DNA from: CAYUVH01 sp964448135
GTDB taxonomy: Bacteria; Verrucomicrobiota; Verrucomicrobiia; Limisphaerales; UBA8199
Direction of reading: 5' to 3'
NCBI GenBank assembly: GCA_964448135.1
Contig: CAYUVH010000067.1
Coordinates: 1 to 64,000 of the forward strand
Length of the DNA stretch: 64,000 nt
Shown here: piece after piece, positions 18,076-27,049 of the stretch
Layout: the number at the start of each line of letters is the position of its first letter
Numbering within the stretch: position 1 is the stretch's first letter
The notes under the pieces: model-generated
Databases searched by the model: none
What the model was told of the DNA's origin: nothing
The model's input: only the letters and a program-made list of their open reading frames with translations
Position numbers and translations under genes: made by a program

Positions 18076-21000
18076 ATGCGCCAAACCCAAATCACGCCCC
18101 GCCCGCCCTGTTCGTCTCGCGCCGGAGTTTATTTGTCTTTGCTCGTCACCCTCGGCCTGGCTCTATTCCTCGCTCCCCGCGCCGGGGCTATCACCTGGAA
18201 AGGCGGCGGCGGCGATTTGCTTTGGAGCACCAGCGGCAACTGGCTGGGCGGACTTCCAGGATCATCGTCTGACGTGGTGTTTTTCACCAACGCAGTCGCT
18301 CAAAACGCCGCGTCAAACAATGTGATTGCCGCCAGCCTCACGATTCGTTCCCTGAGCTTCACTCACACCAATTCCTACAACGGCACCCAGACCTACCAGA
18401 ACACTTACATCAATGATGGCATGACCCTCACGGTGTCCAATGCCGACTACACGAACGTCCTCTTCGTTGGATCCGGGCTCTCCCTCGCCAGCGCCTCGAC
18501 CCGGGCGTCCATTTCGGGACCCAAAGGTTCACTGGTGGTGCTGGCCACCAACGGCTTCCTCAACGTGCGCCAGGGCGGCAGCGCCAATTCGCTCGGCACC
18601 GCGGTGTTGGATCTTTCCGGCCTGGGCAATTGCACCGTGCGAGCACGGCGGCTCTTGGTGGCGGGCGACGGCACAAATGGCTCGCCAGAACGCGACCGGC
18701 CCGCCGGCACGCTCCTGCTCGCGAAAAATAACCACCTCTACCTCACGGGCGGCTCTTTTCCTCCCGGGATCACCGTCGGTTACGACATCGGCAATGGCAG
18801 CAGCATCAGTAACTCCCTGATCCTGGGGCAGACCAATTATATTTACGCTGACACCGGACTGGGGGTGGGCATGGGCCGGAATCCCAGCATTCTCAAGTTT
18901 GGCGGCTCGCCGAATTCACTGGCGACGTTTCGCGACAGCGCCGGAACCGGCCGGCAGGCGGTGTGGTTGATTGGCGACTCGGCCCATCTTTCCTACTGGG
19001 GCAATTACTCCGCCGGCACGAATGATTTTTCCGGCGGTGTGGTGGATGCCCAGGTGGCGCTGCTGGTCGTGGGCCGCAGTGTCAATGGCACAGCCAATCC
19101 TTCGACCGGCGGCAACGACGGCGCGCTCATCCTGAATGCCGGAACGGTGGACGCGAACACGGTGGTCGTCAGCTACCAGATGAATGATTACTGCGCGCGG
19201 GTCGGTGGCTCCATCAAGGTCGACGGCACAGCTCGCCTCCAGGTCAACAACGCCATTCAACTCGGCCGCTTCATGGGCTACGACCCCACCAACGGCGTCA
19301 GTTCCGCCGTGCTCGCCATCGGCACCGTTTCCGCGGGCGGCGTGGTAAATGTGAACGGCGGCATCACGACCACGACAAGTTCGAAAAACAACACCAACAA
19401 CAGCCAGCTCATCATTCGCAATGGCGGCAGCCTCTCCGTCAAAGGCAACATCGGCCCGCTCAGCTACTTTGAATTGAATGGCGCGGCGCTGACTCTGAAT
19501 CTGGGCTCGGCGACCAATTCCACCACGCCCATCTGCGCCACCACTAATCTGTTCACCGGCTCCACCAATTCCCTCACCATCGCCGGAACGGCGCTGACGC
19601 CGGGACAAATTCCGCTAATAAAATACCGGACCCTTTCCGGCGCGGGCTTCGCCGCCCTGACCAGCTTGAATCTGCCCAACCAAACGCAAGGGTTCCTCTC
19701 TAATAACGTCGCAAACTCCACGGTGGATCTCATCATCACGGCCAGCCAGTCGGGCACGAATGCGCCTTCCGTGCCGACTCCTCATTTGAACGGATCGCCT
19801 CCGATTTACGCCGACTACGACCGCGTGCTCCAGGAATCCGCCGCGCGCCCCGATGGCTATGTCCATGTGGATGCCCCGGCCGTGATTTCCAAGTTGATCG
19901 CCGGCAACATCAAGACCTATGCCTTTCTCGTCTGGTCGTCCAAGGCCGACTGGGACGATTTCCGCCTCGAATTCCTCCCCGCCGCGCAGGCCGCCGGGAT
20001 CAACGTGTGGCTTTACCTGACGCCGCCGACCGAAAACAGTCCGCCCGCAACCTATACTCCTTTTGGCGAAGATTATTTCAGCTGGCTGACCGAATCGGCG
20101 CGGTTGGGGCTCCAGTATCCCGTGCTCAAAGGCGTGGTCATCGATGACTTCAACAGCAATCTCGGGCTTTTCACGCCGGATTACGTCAGGCGCATCACCG
20201 ATGCCGCGCATGTTTACAACCCCAACTTCCTGTTCATGGTGATCAATTACGACTTGAGCAAAGGCTGGTCGAGTCCGACCACGCTCGTTTCACCCGCGTT
20301 TATGAATGCTTACGGCCCCTATTGTGGCGCAGTGATTCTCCCGTATCTGAATTGGGCCAGCCACGATGATTACAGCAACGCCGCGCTTCAAATCGCGCAC
20401 AACAGCGGCATTGTAAACGGGAAACTCGCCCAATTTCTGATCAATTTTCCTTCCAGCAAGAGCACTTCCGCCGGCGACTATGCCGCTGTTTCCCGCGTGC
20501 TGACCAACGGCGTGGATTTCACGAACGCCCCGTACAATTTCACCTTCCGCGTCTCCGGCTATCCCTCCACCAGCACTTCGGGCTATCACCAACTCCAGGT
20601 GCTCGTGGATGGCAGTGTCGCTTGGTCACGGGACATCAGCGCCGCCTACGGCGTCCAGGATGTTACCGTGGATTTGCAGCCCTGGCTCACCGGCAAGGAC
20701 ACCGCCACCCTTACCGTGCGCGTTTACGAGCAGGCGGGTGTTTCCAGTTTCTTCACCCGTCCATCCTGGATCCTGCCGGGCGGACCATGGACGAAAACCG
20801 AGACCGGCGGCTTTGCCACTTACAGCACGTATTACCCGGCACAATACGGGAGCGTACCGATGGTCGTGATGATTTATGATTGGAAATATGGCGGCGGTCC
20901 GGACAATTCCACCAATTACATCAACGATGTGAACGTCATCTCCCAGGCGGCGGTTCAGGCGGGACAGGCCGTCGGCATCATCCAGTTCGAGCTGAACAAA

Positions 21001-21291
21001 ACGACCAACAGCCTGCTGTTTCCCGTCATTCAACAGCTTTACGGTCAATGGGGGTATCAACCGCAATTCTCCAACATCATTCGTCAAGCGGATGGCAGTA
21101 TTTCGCTCACGGGCATGGGCGGGGGGCCGAATATCGGTTACACACTCAAGGCCGCGGACAGCCCAACCCCTGGGGACGAAATGTGGACGACGCTTGCCAC
21201 CAACGCATTTAATGCCAGTGGCAGTTTCTCGAATCATGACAGCGGGGCGACCGGCCGGACCGGGCGGTTCTACCGGATTTCGGTGCCATAA
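18076..21291 (+). CDS. Giant secreted protein: beta-solenoid module plus putative glycosidase-like barrel
   Basis: The protein has 1071 residues, with a signal peptide at ~1-38 ending APRAGA|IT. Residues ~39-555 are paralogous to the N-terminal module of the protein at 12564-16355 (SLVVLATNGFLNVRQGG, ITVGYDIGNG, QTNYIYADTGLGVG, QLGRFMGYDPTNG). From ~571 the sequence changes to a soluble alpha/beta type (IYADYDRVLQESAARPDGYV, YAFLVWSSKADWDDF, INVWLYLTPP, VLKGVVIDDFNSN with D690-D691). This reads like a TIM-barrel glycosidase, although I cannot place it in a CAZy family. A beta domain (~800-920) follows, and the C-terminus is the small domain ending GRFYRISVP. It is probably a cell-surface or extracellular polysaccharide-acting protein. 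The symporter gene starts 73 nt downstream. Confidence 0.82.
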   Translation: MRQTQITPRPPCSSRAGVYLSLLVTLGLALFLAPRAGAITWKGGGGDLLWSTSGNWLGGLPGSSSDVVFFTNAVAQNAASNNVIAASLTIRSLSFTHTNSYNGTQTYQNTYINDGMTLTVSNADYTNVLFVGSGLSLASASTRASISGPKGSLVVLATNGFLNVRQGGSANSLGTAVLDLSGLGNCTVRARRLLVAGDGTNGSPERDRPAGTLLLAKNNHLYLTGGSFPPGITVGYDIGNGSSISNSLILGQTNYIYADTGLGVGMGRNPSILKFGGSPNSLATFRDSAGTGRQAVWLIGDSAHLSYWGNYSAGTNDFSGGVVDAQVALLVVGRSVNGTANPSTGGNDGALILNAGTVDANTVVVSYQMNDYCARVGGSIKVDGTARLQVNNAIQLGRFMGYDPTNGVSSAVLAIGTVSAGGVVNVNGGITTTTSSKNNTNNSQLIIRNGGSLSVKGNIGPLSYFELNGAALTLNLGSATNSTTPICATTNLFTGSTNSLTIAGTALTPGQIPLIKYRTLSGAGFAALTSLNLPNQTQGFLSNNVANSTVDLIITASQSGTNAPSVPTPHLNGSPPIYADYDRVLQESAARPDGYVHVDAPAVISKLIAGNIKTYAFLVWSSKADWDDFRLEFLPAAQAAGINVWLYLTPPTENSPPATYTPFGEDYFSWLTESARLGLQYPVLKGVVIDDFNSNLGLFTPDYVRRITDAAHVYNPNFLFMVINYDLSKGWSSPTTLVSPAFMNAYGPYCGAVILPYLNWASHDDYSNAALQIAHNSGIVNGKLAQFLINFPSSKSTSAGDYAAVSRVLTNGVDFTNAPYNFTFRVSGYPSTSTSGYHQLQVLVDGSVAWSRDISAAYGVQDVTVDLQPWLTGKDTATLTVRVYEQAGVSSFFTRPSWILPGGPWTKTETGGFATYSTYYPAQYGSVPMVVMIYDWKYGGGPDNSTNYINDVNVISQAAVQAGQAVGIIQFELNKTTNSLLFPVIQQLYGQWGYQPQFSNIIRQADGSISLTGMGGGPNIGYTLKAADSPTPGDEMWTTLATNAFNASGSFSNHDSGATGRTGRFYRISVP

Positions 21292-21364
21292 AGATCAAAC
21301 GTAAACATGCAGAATTACGCGTTAAAGAAACACGCCGCGAAAATCAAAGGCTGCGACTGACCAC

Positions 21365-23155
21365 ATGAATCTACTCGATTGGATCGTGGTGGCAGCGTCC
21401 TGCGTGCTGGTCTTTATGGTCGGCCTGTGGTTCGCGCGCAAGTCCTCCCAGGCGGGGGCGGCCGGTTACTTCGCCGGCGATCGGGATGTGCCCTGGTGGG
21501 CGATTGCGCTCTCCAACACCGCCACGTACAGCTCGGGCACCGGCGCCTTCGTCATGCTCGTGCTGGTCTTCGGCCTGGCCGGTAACTGGTTGTGGTGGAC
21601 CAGTTGGGTCGTCTGGATGCCGCTCGTGGCCGTGGTGTGGGCGCGGCTTTGGCGTCGCATGCAGATCGTCACGACGGCGGAATTGATCTCGTTGCGATAC
21701 GGCGGCCGGCCGGCCATGGTGGCACGGAAGATTTACGCGTTTGTCTGCTGTTTCGGTTTCGCCGTCCTCATCATTGCCTATATCACCGGCTTCTTCGCCA
21801 AAACCCTCGCTCCCTTGTGTCCATTGTCCACCGGGCAGATACTCCTGATCTTCGGCGGTATCACCGTGGTGTATACCATGTTCGGCGGTTTGTTGGGCGT
21901 GGTTTATTCGGATGTGGTGCAGTTCGTCATCATGATGGTGGGCGGCTTTGTTTTCTTCTGGCTCGCCGTGGCACACCATGGTGGCTGGCATGACATTGTG
22001 CATCGGGTCTCCGAAATTCGTCCCAACGGGCTCCGCCAGACACCGCCGGCGCCCGGCGTCGATGCCCTGACTCTGATCGTGCTGTTCATTCAAGGCTGGT
22101 TCTTCGCGGGCTCACCCACCGCCGGCGAAGGCATGACCGCGCAACGGTTTATGGCCGCCCGCGATGAACGTCACGCGGTCGGCGGGCAATTGTTCAACAC
22201 CTTTCTCGCCCTCTCCTTCCGCACCCTGCCGCTCATCGGCCTGGGCGTCGTCGCCATGGCGCTCTTTTGGACCTCGGATCTGGAAAAGAAAGTCGGGACC
22301 GCCCCCGCGGGAACGACGCTGCTGAAAGACCCCGCCTTTGTCTGGGGCGAACTCATCAAAGGGTCCAACCTGCCGCACGGCTTCATCGGCCTGCTGGTCG
22401 CCGCCGAACTGGCCGCCTTCATGAGCACGCTGAGTTCGCTCATCAACTGGGGCGGCAGTTTCGTGGTAAACGATCTCCTGCCGGCGCAATTCGTGAAATC
22501 CGGGAAGAACGAATTGTGGATCAGCCGTGGCACCTCCCTGGCCCTGTTTATTTTCGCCGCGGTCATCACCAACCTGTTCGTGGACGACATGGTGAGCTGG
22601 TTCATGTTCATCAATTCCGCCATGGTGATCTTTCTGCTGCCCCTGGCCTGGTTCCGCTTCTTTTGGTGGCGGTTCAACGTCTGGGGCGAGCTGGCCGCCG
22701 TCGTGCTCGGACTTCCCATCTCCATCATCGTTTGGTTCGTGCTCGATTTCCAACACAAGGAACTCTGGCAGGGTCTGGGCCTTTTGTTCGGCCTCAGCGT
22801 CGTCGTGTTGGTCGTGGTGACCCTGTTGACCCCGCCGGAATCCAAGGCCACCTTGCAGGCGTTCTATCGCCGATGCCGACCCCCGGGATTTTGGAAGCCC
22901 ATCAGCGATGAAGTCATTCTGCCGGAAACCGGCGAGCCCACCACCGGCCAATTGCTCCTGGACTCCATGCTCGGCATCGTTTCTTCGCTCGGACTCGTGC
23001 TGGCGACCAATGCGCTGTTTGTCAGCGATTGGACGCGGTTCACCGTCAGCACGCTGGTCTGCCTCGGCACCGGAATCTGGTTGCTCCGCCGCGTACTGCG
23101 CAAACCCGCAACCCAGGCCTGTGAGATCCAGGGCGAACCGGAGGCGCTGCCGTGA
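21365..23155 (+). CDS. Sodium:solute symporter (SSS family)
   Basis: This 596-residue inner-membrane protein has about 13-14 hydrophobic helices, the first at ~5-22 (WIVVAASCVLVFMVGLWF). The N-terminal segment RDVPWWAIALSNTATYSSGT and the block AAELAAFMSTLSSLINWGGSFVVNDLL are characteristic of the SSS/SLC5 family, which couples sodium entry to uptake of sugars, amino acids or organic acids. The substrate cannot be read from the sequence. The downstream neighbour is a secreted GH84 enzyme whose GTG start overlaps the stop codon by 4 nt, so a sugar product such as an N-acetylhexosamine is a fair inference. It is probably the first gene of a five-gene operon. Confidence 0.93.
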   Translation: MNLLDWIVVAASCVLVFMVGLWFARKSSQAGAAGYFAGDRDVPWWAIALSNTATYSSGTGAFVMLVLVFGLAGNWLWWTSWVVWMPLVAVVWARLWRRMQIVTTAELISLRYGGRPAMVARKIYAFVCCFGFAVLIIAYITGFFAKTLAPLCPLSTGQILLIFGGITVVYTMFGGLLGVVYSDVVQFVIMMVGGFVFFWLAVAHHGGWHDIVHRVSEIRPNGLRQTPPAPGVDALTLIVLFIQGWFFAGSPTAGEGMTAQRFMAARDERHAVGGQLFNTFLALSFRTLPLIGLGVVAMALFWTSDLEKKVGTAPAGTTLLKDPAFVWGELIKGSNLPHGFIGLLVAAELAAFMSTLSSLINWGGSFVVNDLLPAQFVKSGKNELWISRGTSLALFIFAAVITNLFVDDMVSWFMFINSAMVIFLLPLAWFRFFWWRFNVWGELAAVVLGLPISIIVWFVLDFQHKELWQGLGLLFGLSVVVLVVVTLLTPPESKATLQAFYRRCRPPGFWKPISDEVILPETGEPTTGQLLLDSMLGIVSSLGLVLATNALFVSDWTRFTVSTLVCLGTGIWLLRRVLRKPATQACEIQGEPEALP

Positions 23156-24483
23156 AAAAACTCACACTGCTTGCTTTCCTCATCCTCAGTGCCGGCCGGA
23201 TGGTGGCCGCGGATTCCGCTTCCGCCCTGCACACGAACTTCCAGGTGAAGTTGCCGGCCGACCGGCGTGAATTCCCCGAGCCATTGCCCGCCGGCGTGCA
23301 GCCCGGTTTCAAACTGCGCGGCCTCAAGGGCTGGGCCTGGACCCCGGAGCAATATCTCGCGGAAATTCCTTTCCTCGAAAAATACCGGATGAATTTCCTG
23401 ATGAATTGCTACATCTCCATGTTCGACATCGAACATCATGAGAAGTGGTACGACGGCGAGGCCAATCGCTGGTGGGAGGATTTGCCCCCGGCCAAAAAAG
23501 CGGCCTGCGAAAAAGTGGTGCGTTCAGCGCAGGAGCACGGCATCCAATTCTGCTTCAGCATGAACCCCAACCTGTACAGCCAGCGCACGGTAAATGAAGA
23601 ATCCGGCGCCAGCATCGATCTTTTATTCAAACACTACGCCTGGATGCAAGGACTCGGCGTGAAGTGGTTCAACCTGGCCATCGACGATGCCACCAACGGC
23701 GTGAATGCCGCCACCCAGGCCAAGGTGGCGAACGAAATCTTCCATCGCCTACGGGCGAAAGATCCGGAGGCGCAAATGATTTTCTGCCCCACATATTATT
23801 GGGGCGATGGCACGCTGAAGGATCAAAAGCCTTACCTGGAAACTCTCGCCCGGGAACTGGATAAGGATATGTACGTCTTCTGGACCGGCGATGCCGTGGT
23901 GGGCAAGATCACCCGAAAGGCGGCGCAAACTTTCCGCGACACGGTGCAACACCGCGTGATCCTCTGGGACAACTACCCGGTGAACGACGGTCACCCCACC
24001 ATGCATCTCGGCCCCGTCACCGATCGCGACGCGGATCTCGGCGAAGTGTTGGATGGTTACGTTTCCAACGCCATGCGCACGCAAAACGAAATCAATCGCA
24101 TACCGCTGGCCACCTGCGCCGATTATGCCAGCAACCCCCGTGGCTATGACCCCGCCCGGTCGATCGGCCAGGCCATCCTTCTCCAGGCCGACACCCCGGC
24201 GCAGCGAAATGTGCTGCGGGAATTGGTTGAGTTGTATCCGGGCATGCTGCTTAACCCGGCGGCGAATAATAAAACCGGCTTCAATCCCGTTCGCGCCCAA
24301 CTGGATCGCATCCTGGTGCTTCCGCAGCCCAAGCCGGCCGCCATGGCTTACCTGGCTGCGTTGGAACGATTGGGCACCCGATTCGACAAGGAATTTCCGA
24401 ACCAGTACGCGGCTGAGAAAAAAACGCTCGGAGCAGATATCGCCGCGGTGAAGCAGAAAGTGCAGACGCGCTTTCCAGAATGA
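23152..24483 (+). CDS. Secreted GH84-type beta-N-acetylglucosaminidase
   Basis: The protein has 443 residues starting at GTG 23152 inside a GTGA overlap with the symporter stop codon. The signal peptide is ~1-20 (LTLLAFLILSAG, cut near VAA|DS). The rest is a single GH84-like catalytic domain (NAGidase, PF07555): GLKGWAWTPEQY, then the adjacent acids D178-D179 in NLAIDDATNG that in this family stabilise the oxazoline intermediate and act as general acid/base. VFWTGDAVVGKIT, LWDNYPVNDGHPTMHLGP and ATCADYASN follow, all with counterparts in bacterial GH84 enzymes. The expected reaction is release of terminal beta-GlcNAc from glycans or glycoproteins. It is related to the catalytic half of the AraC fusion at 9983-12310. 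The next gene overlaps by 4 nt. Confidence 0.88.
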   Translation: MKKLTLLAFLILSAGRMVAADSASALHTNFQVKLPADRREFPEPLPAGVQPGFKLRGLKGWAWTPEQYLAEIPFLEKYRMNFLMNCYISMFDIEHHEKWYDGEANRWWEDLPPAKKAACEKVVRSAQEHGIQFCFSMNPNLYSQRTVNEESGASIDLLFKHYAWMQGLGVKWFNLAIDDATNGVNAATQAKVANEIFHRLRAKDPEAQMIFCPTYYWGDGTLKDQKPYLETLARELDKDMYVFWTGDAVVGKITRKAAQTFRDTVQHRVILWDNYPVNDGHPTMHLGPVTDRDADLGEVLDGYVSNAMRTQNEINRIPLATCADYASNPRGYDPARSIGQAILLQADTPAQRNVLRELVELYPGMLLNPAANNKTGFNPVRAQLDRILVLPQPKPAAMAYLAALERLGTRFDKEFPNQYAAEKKTLGADIAAVKQKVQTRFPE

Positions 24484-25736
24484 TTTGTGTCAACGCTATG
24501 AATGATGGTCTGGCAGTTTTAGGCGGCAGCAAAGTCCGCAGTCGTCCCTTCCCGGCCTGGCCGGTGTTCGACGACGCCGATGAGCGGCGTTTGGTCGGTG
24601 CTCTGCGCTCGGGCAAATGGGGAAAATTGCACGGAGATGAAGTCGCGGAATTCGAGCGCCGCTTCGCCGCGATGCATCATTGCCGTCACGCGATCGGAGT
24701 CGTGAACGGCACGGTCTCCCTGCGCATCGCGCTGATGGCGGCCGGCATCAAAGGCGAGGAAGAAGTGATCGTTCCACCCTACACCTTCCTGGCCACCGCC
24801 ACCGCGGTGGTTGAGGCGAATGCCGTGCCGGTCTTTGCGGATATAGAGCTCGATACCTTCAACCTGGATCCAAAAGCCGTCGCGGCCGCCATCACGTCGC
24901 GCACCCGGGCCATCATTCCCGTCCACATGGGCGGACAACCCGCCGACATGGCTGCGTTGTTGGAAATCGCGCGTAAACACAACCTGGTTGTGATCGAAGA
25001 CGCCGCCCACGCGCACGGAGCGCTCTTCGATGGCCGCGGCGCGGGCTCGATCGGCCACCTCGGCTCATTTTCGTTTCAATCGAGCAAGAATCTCACCTGC
25101 GGCGAGGGCGGCCTCATCACCACCAACGATGACACGCTGGCCGAAGCCTGCCGCTCGATCCACAATTGCGGGCGCATCGCCGGCGGTGTCTGGTACGAAC
25201 ATCACGTCATGTCCGGCAACTATCGCCTCGGCGAATTTCAGGGCGCGGTGCTCAACACCCAGTTGGACCGTCTCGAAAGCCAGGCCGCCACGCGCGACCG
25301 GAATGGACAATATCTGGCGGAGCGTCTCCGCCGGATCCCCGGCATCCATCCGCAACGCCGCACGGCCGCCACCACCCGTCACAGCTATCACCTCTTTCTT
25401 TTCCGCATCAACGCCGGCGAATTCGGCGCCTCCCGCCCGGCCATCCTCCAAGCGCTGGCGGCGGAGGGAATCCCCGTGTCGGGAGGCTACGCCTTGCCGC
25501 TGTATCGCCAGCCGTTATTTCTAAACCAGGCATTTGGTCCGTATCTTTCCAACGCCCGTTCGCGTCTGGATTATAGCCGGGTCCAATGCCCGAATTGCGA
25601 AACGATCTGCGCGGAACAGGGCGCCTGGCTGGAGCAAAGCCTGCTCCTCGGCACGCCAGCGGACATGGACGACATCGCCCGCGCATTTGAAAAAGTTTAC
25701 GAGCACCGGGCGGCTCTGGAAAAGGCCACCACATGA
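24480..25736 (+). CDS. DegT/DnrJ/EryC1/StrS-family PLP aminotransferase
   Basis: This 418-residue cytoplasmic enzyme starts at ATG 24480 in an ATGA overlap with the GH84 stop codon; Met7 is an alternative start. It is a fold-type I aminotransferase of the sugar-aminotransferase family. VVNGTVSLRIAL binds the cofactor phosphate. D174 in VIEDAAHAHG contacts the pyridine nitrogen, and K203 in FSFQSSKNLTCGEGG is the Schiff-base lysine. IIPVHMGGQPADM is also typical. Family members transaminate keto-sugars or keto-inositols (glutamate or glutamine as donor). In this glycan operon it could make or, in reverse, break down an amino sugar or aminocyclitol. The direction and substrate are not visible. 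The next gene overlaps by 4 nt. Confidence 0.92.
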   Translation: MICVNAMNDGLAVLGGSKVRSRPFPAWPVFDDADERRLVGALRSGKWGKLHGDEVAEFERRFAAMHHCRHAIGVVNGTVSLRIALMAAGIKGEEEVIVPPYTFLATATAVVEANAVPVFADIELDTFNLDPKAVAAAITSRTRAIIPVHMGGQPADMAALLEIARKHNLVVIEDAAHAHGALFDGRGAGSIGHLGSFSFQSSKNLTCGEGGLITTNDDTLAEACRSIHNCGRIAGGVWYEHHVMSGNYRLGEFQGAVLNTQLDRLESQAATRDRNGQYLAERLRRIPGIHPQRRTAATTRHSYHLFLFRINAGEFGASRPAILQALAAEGIPVSGGYALPLYRQPLFLNQAFGPYLSNARSRLDYSRVQCPNCETICAEQGAWLEQSLLLGTPADMDDIARAFEKVYEHRAALEKATT

Positions 25737-27049
25737 TCCTGGGCACGTCACAAATCGACATCACCCCCCAAGCGGGCGTGGAACTCTCCGGCTTCGCCGC
25801 GCGCACTCAACCGTCCACGGGCATCCTCGACCATCTCTTCGCCCGTGCGCTCTACCTGGTTTGCGGCCGGGAGAAGCTCCTGTGGATTCATTGCGATCTG
25901 GTCGGATTTGACCGGTCCATCGTCCGGGAGTTCCGGCGCTGGACGGCGCGCGAATTGGGTTTGGGCGATGCCCAGGTGATGTTGTCGGCCACCCATACCC
26001 ACGCCGGCCCCTGCACCATTCATCTGCGCGAAGCCGGCGAATACGACGCCGCGTACGTGGAATTCCTGCTCGCCCGCCTGCGCGATGCCGCCCGCGCCGC
26101 AGTCAACCGCCCCGCCGAATGTGAGATCGTCGCCGTCGAAGGCCACCTCGACCTCGCCGTCGATCGCCGCCGGCGCGCGTCTGCCCATACCGATCCTCGC
26201 GTGGCCGCCCTTGGCTTCCGTCGCGCTGATGGAAACTTCGCCGCGGTGATGATGAATTACGCCATGCACCCCGTCGCGCTGGGCCCCACCAACCGCCTGA
26301 TCAGCGCCGATATGTCGGGCCAGGCCGCGGATGTCCTCGCGCAGCAATTGACCGGCAGCCCGCTGGTGCTGATGACCAACGGCGCCTGCGCCAATCTCAA
26401 TCCGCCTGCGGAAAACGTCGCTCCCGCCCGCGTCCGCGAGTGGGGCGGCCGCATCGCCCACTCGGTCGCGTCGCTCCTGCGCACCGCCGCTCCCTGCCCC
26501 GAACCAAAACTGCAGCTTGGCCGGCGCATTCTCTCGCTCCCCCTCGACGTGCTCGACGCGGCGGGCATCAATCGCGTCGCCGACAAGGCTTTGCTCGCTC
26601 CGGAACCCATCGCCCAATGGGGGGACAAATACCGGCGCGTGGTCGAACACTGGCGCGCGACTTTGCTGGGAAACGCCGGCCCGAACCGCAACGGCCATAA
26701 CGAAGCCGAGCTGTTCGGCATTTGTCTCAATGGCATCATCCTGCTGGGAGCCAATGCCGAGGTATTCTCCGAATTCACCGACATGGTGCGCGCGCGCAGT
26801 CAGCGCAAGGTATATCTCATCGGTTATGCGAACGGCGACGTCGGGTATCTGCCCACCCGCGCAGCCTACGCCGAAGGCGGTTACGAGGTGGAAGTTGCCC
26901 ATATGTTTTACGGCGGCTTTCGCCACCAGGCCGGCGCGCTCGAACTGCTGGCTGCCGCCGCCACGGACCTGGTGAATGGATTTGAAAGCAATCCCCACAA
27001 TTCACGATCGCCCGCGCCACCGCGCGCCCGCGCCGCCGCCAAAACCTGA
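25733..27049 (+). CDS. Neutral/alkaline ceramidase-like protein without signal peptide
   Basis: The protein has 438 residues and starts in an ATGA overlap with the aminotransferase gene. The N-terminus MILGTSQIDITPQAGVEL is the standard start of the neutral/alkaline non-lysosomal ceramidase N-terminal domain. SATHTHAGP (H88, H90) supplies zinc ligands, and NYAMHPVALGP, SADMSGQAA and NGACANLNP continue the amidase fold. It is shorter than classical ceramidases (over 600 residues), lacks their C-terminal domain and has no signal peptide, so it should be cytoplasmic. In these phyla such short homologues often sit in carbohydrate loci, and hydrolysis of an N-acyl or amide bond in a sugar derivative is a better guess than ceramide cleavage. 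The next gene overlaps by 74 nt. Confidence 0.85.
   Translation: MILGTSQIDITPQAGVELSGFAARTQPSTGILDHLFARALYLVCGREKLLWIHCDLVGFDRSIVREFRRWTARELGLGDAQVMLSATHTHAGPCTIHLREAGEYDAAYVEFLLARLRDAARAAVNRPAECEIVAVEGHLDLAVDRRRRASAHTDPRVAALGFRRADGNFAAVMMNYAMHPVALGPTNRLISADMSGQAADVLAQQLTGSPLVLMTNGACANLNPPAENVAPARVREWGGRIAHSVASLLRTAAPCPEPKLQLGRRILSLPLDVLDAAGINRVADKALLAPEPIAQWGDKYRRVVEHWRATLLGNAGPNRNGHNEAELFGICLNGIILLGANAEVFSEFTDMVRARSQRKVYLIGYANGDVGYLPTRAAYAEGGYEVEVAHMFYGGFRHQAGALELLAAAATDLVNGFESNPHNSRSPAPPRARAAAKT

Noticed and set aside
25748..26998. A 416-codon minus-strand open frame
   Set aside because: It is the shadow of the ceramidase-like gene, which has family motifs on the plus strand.
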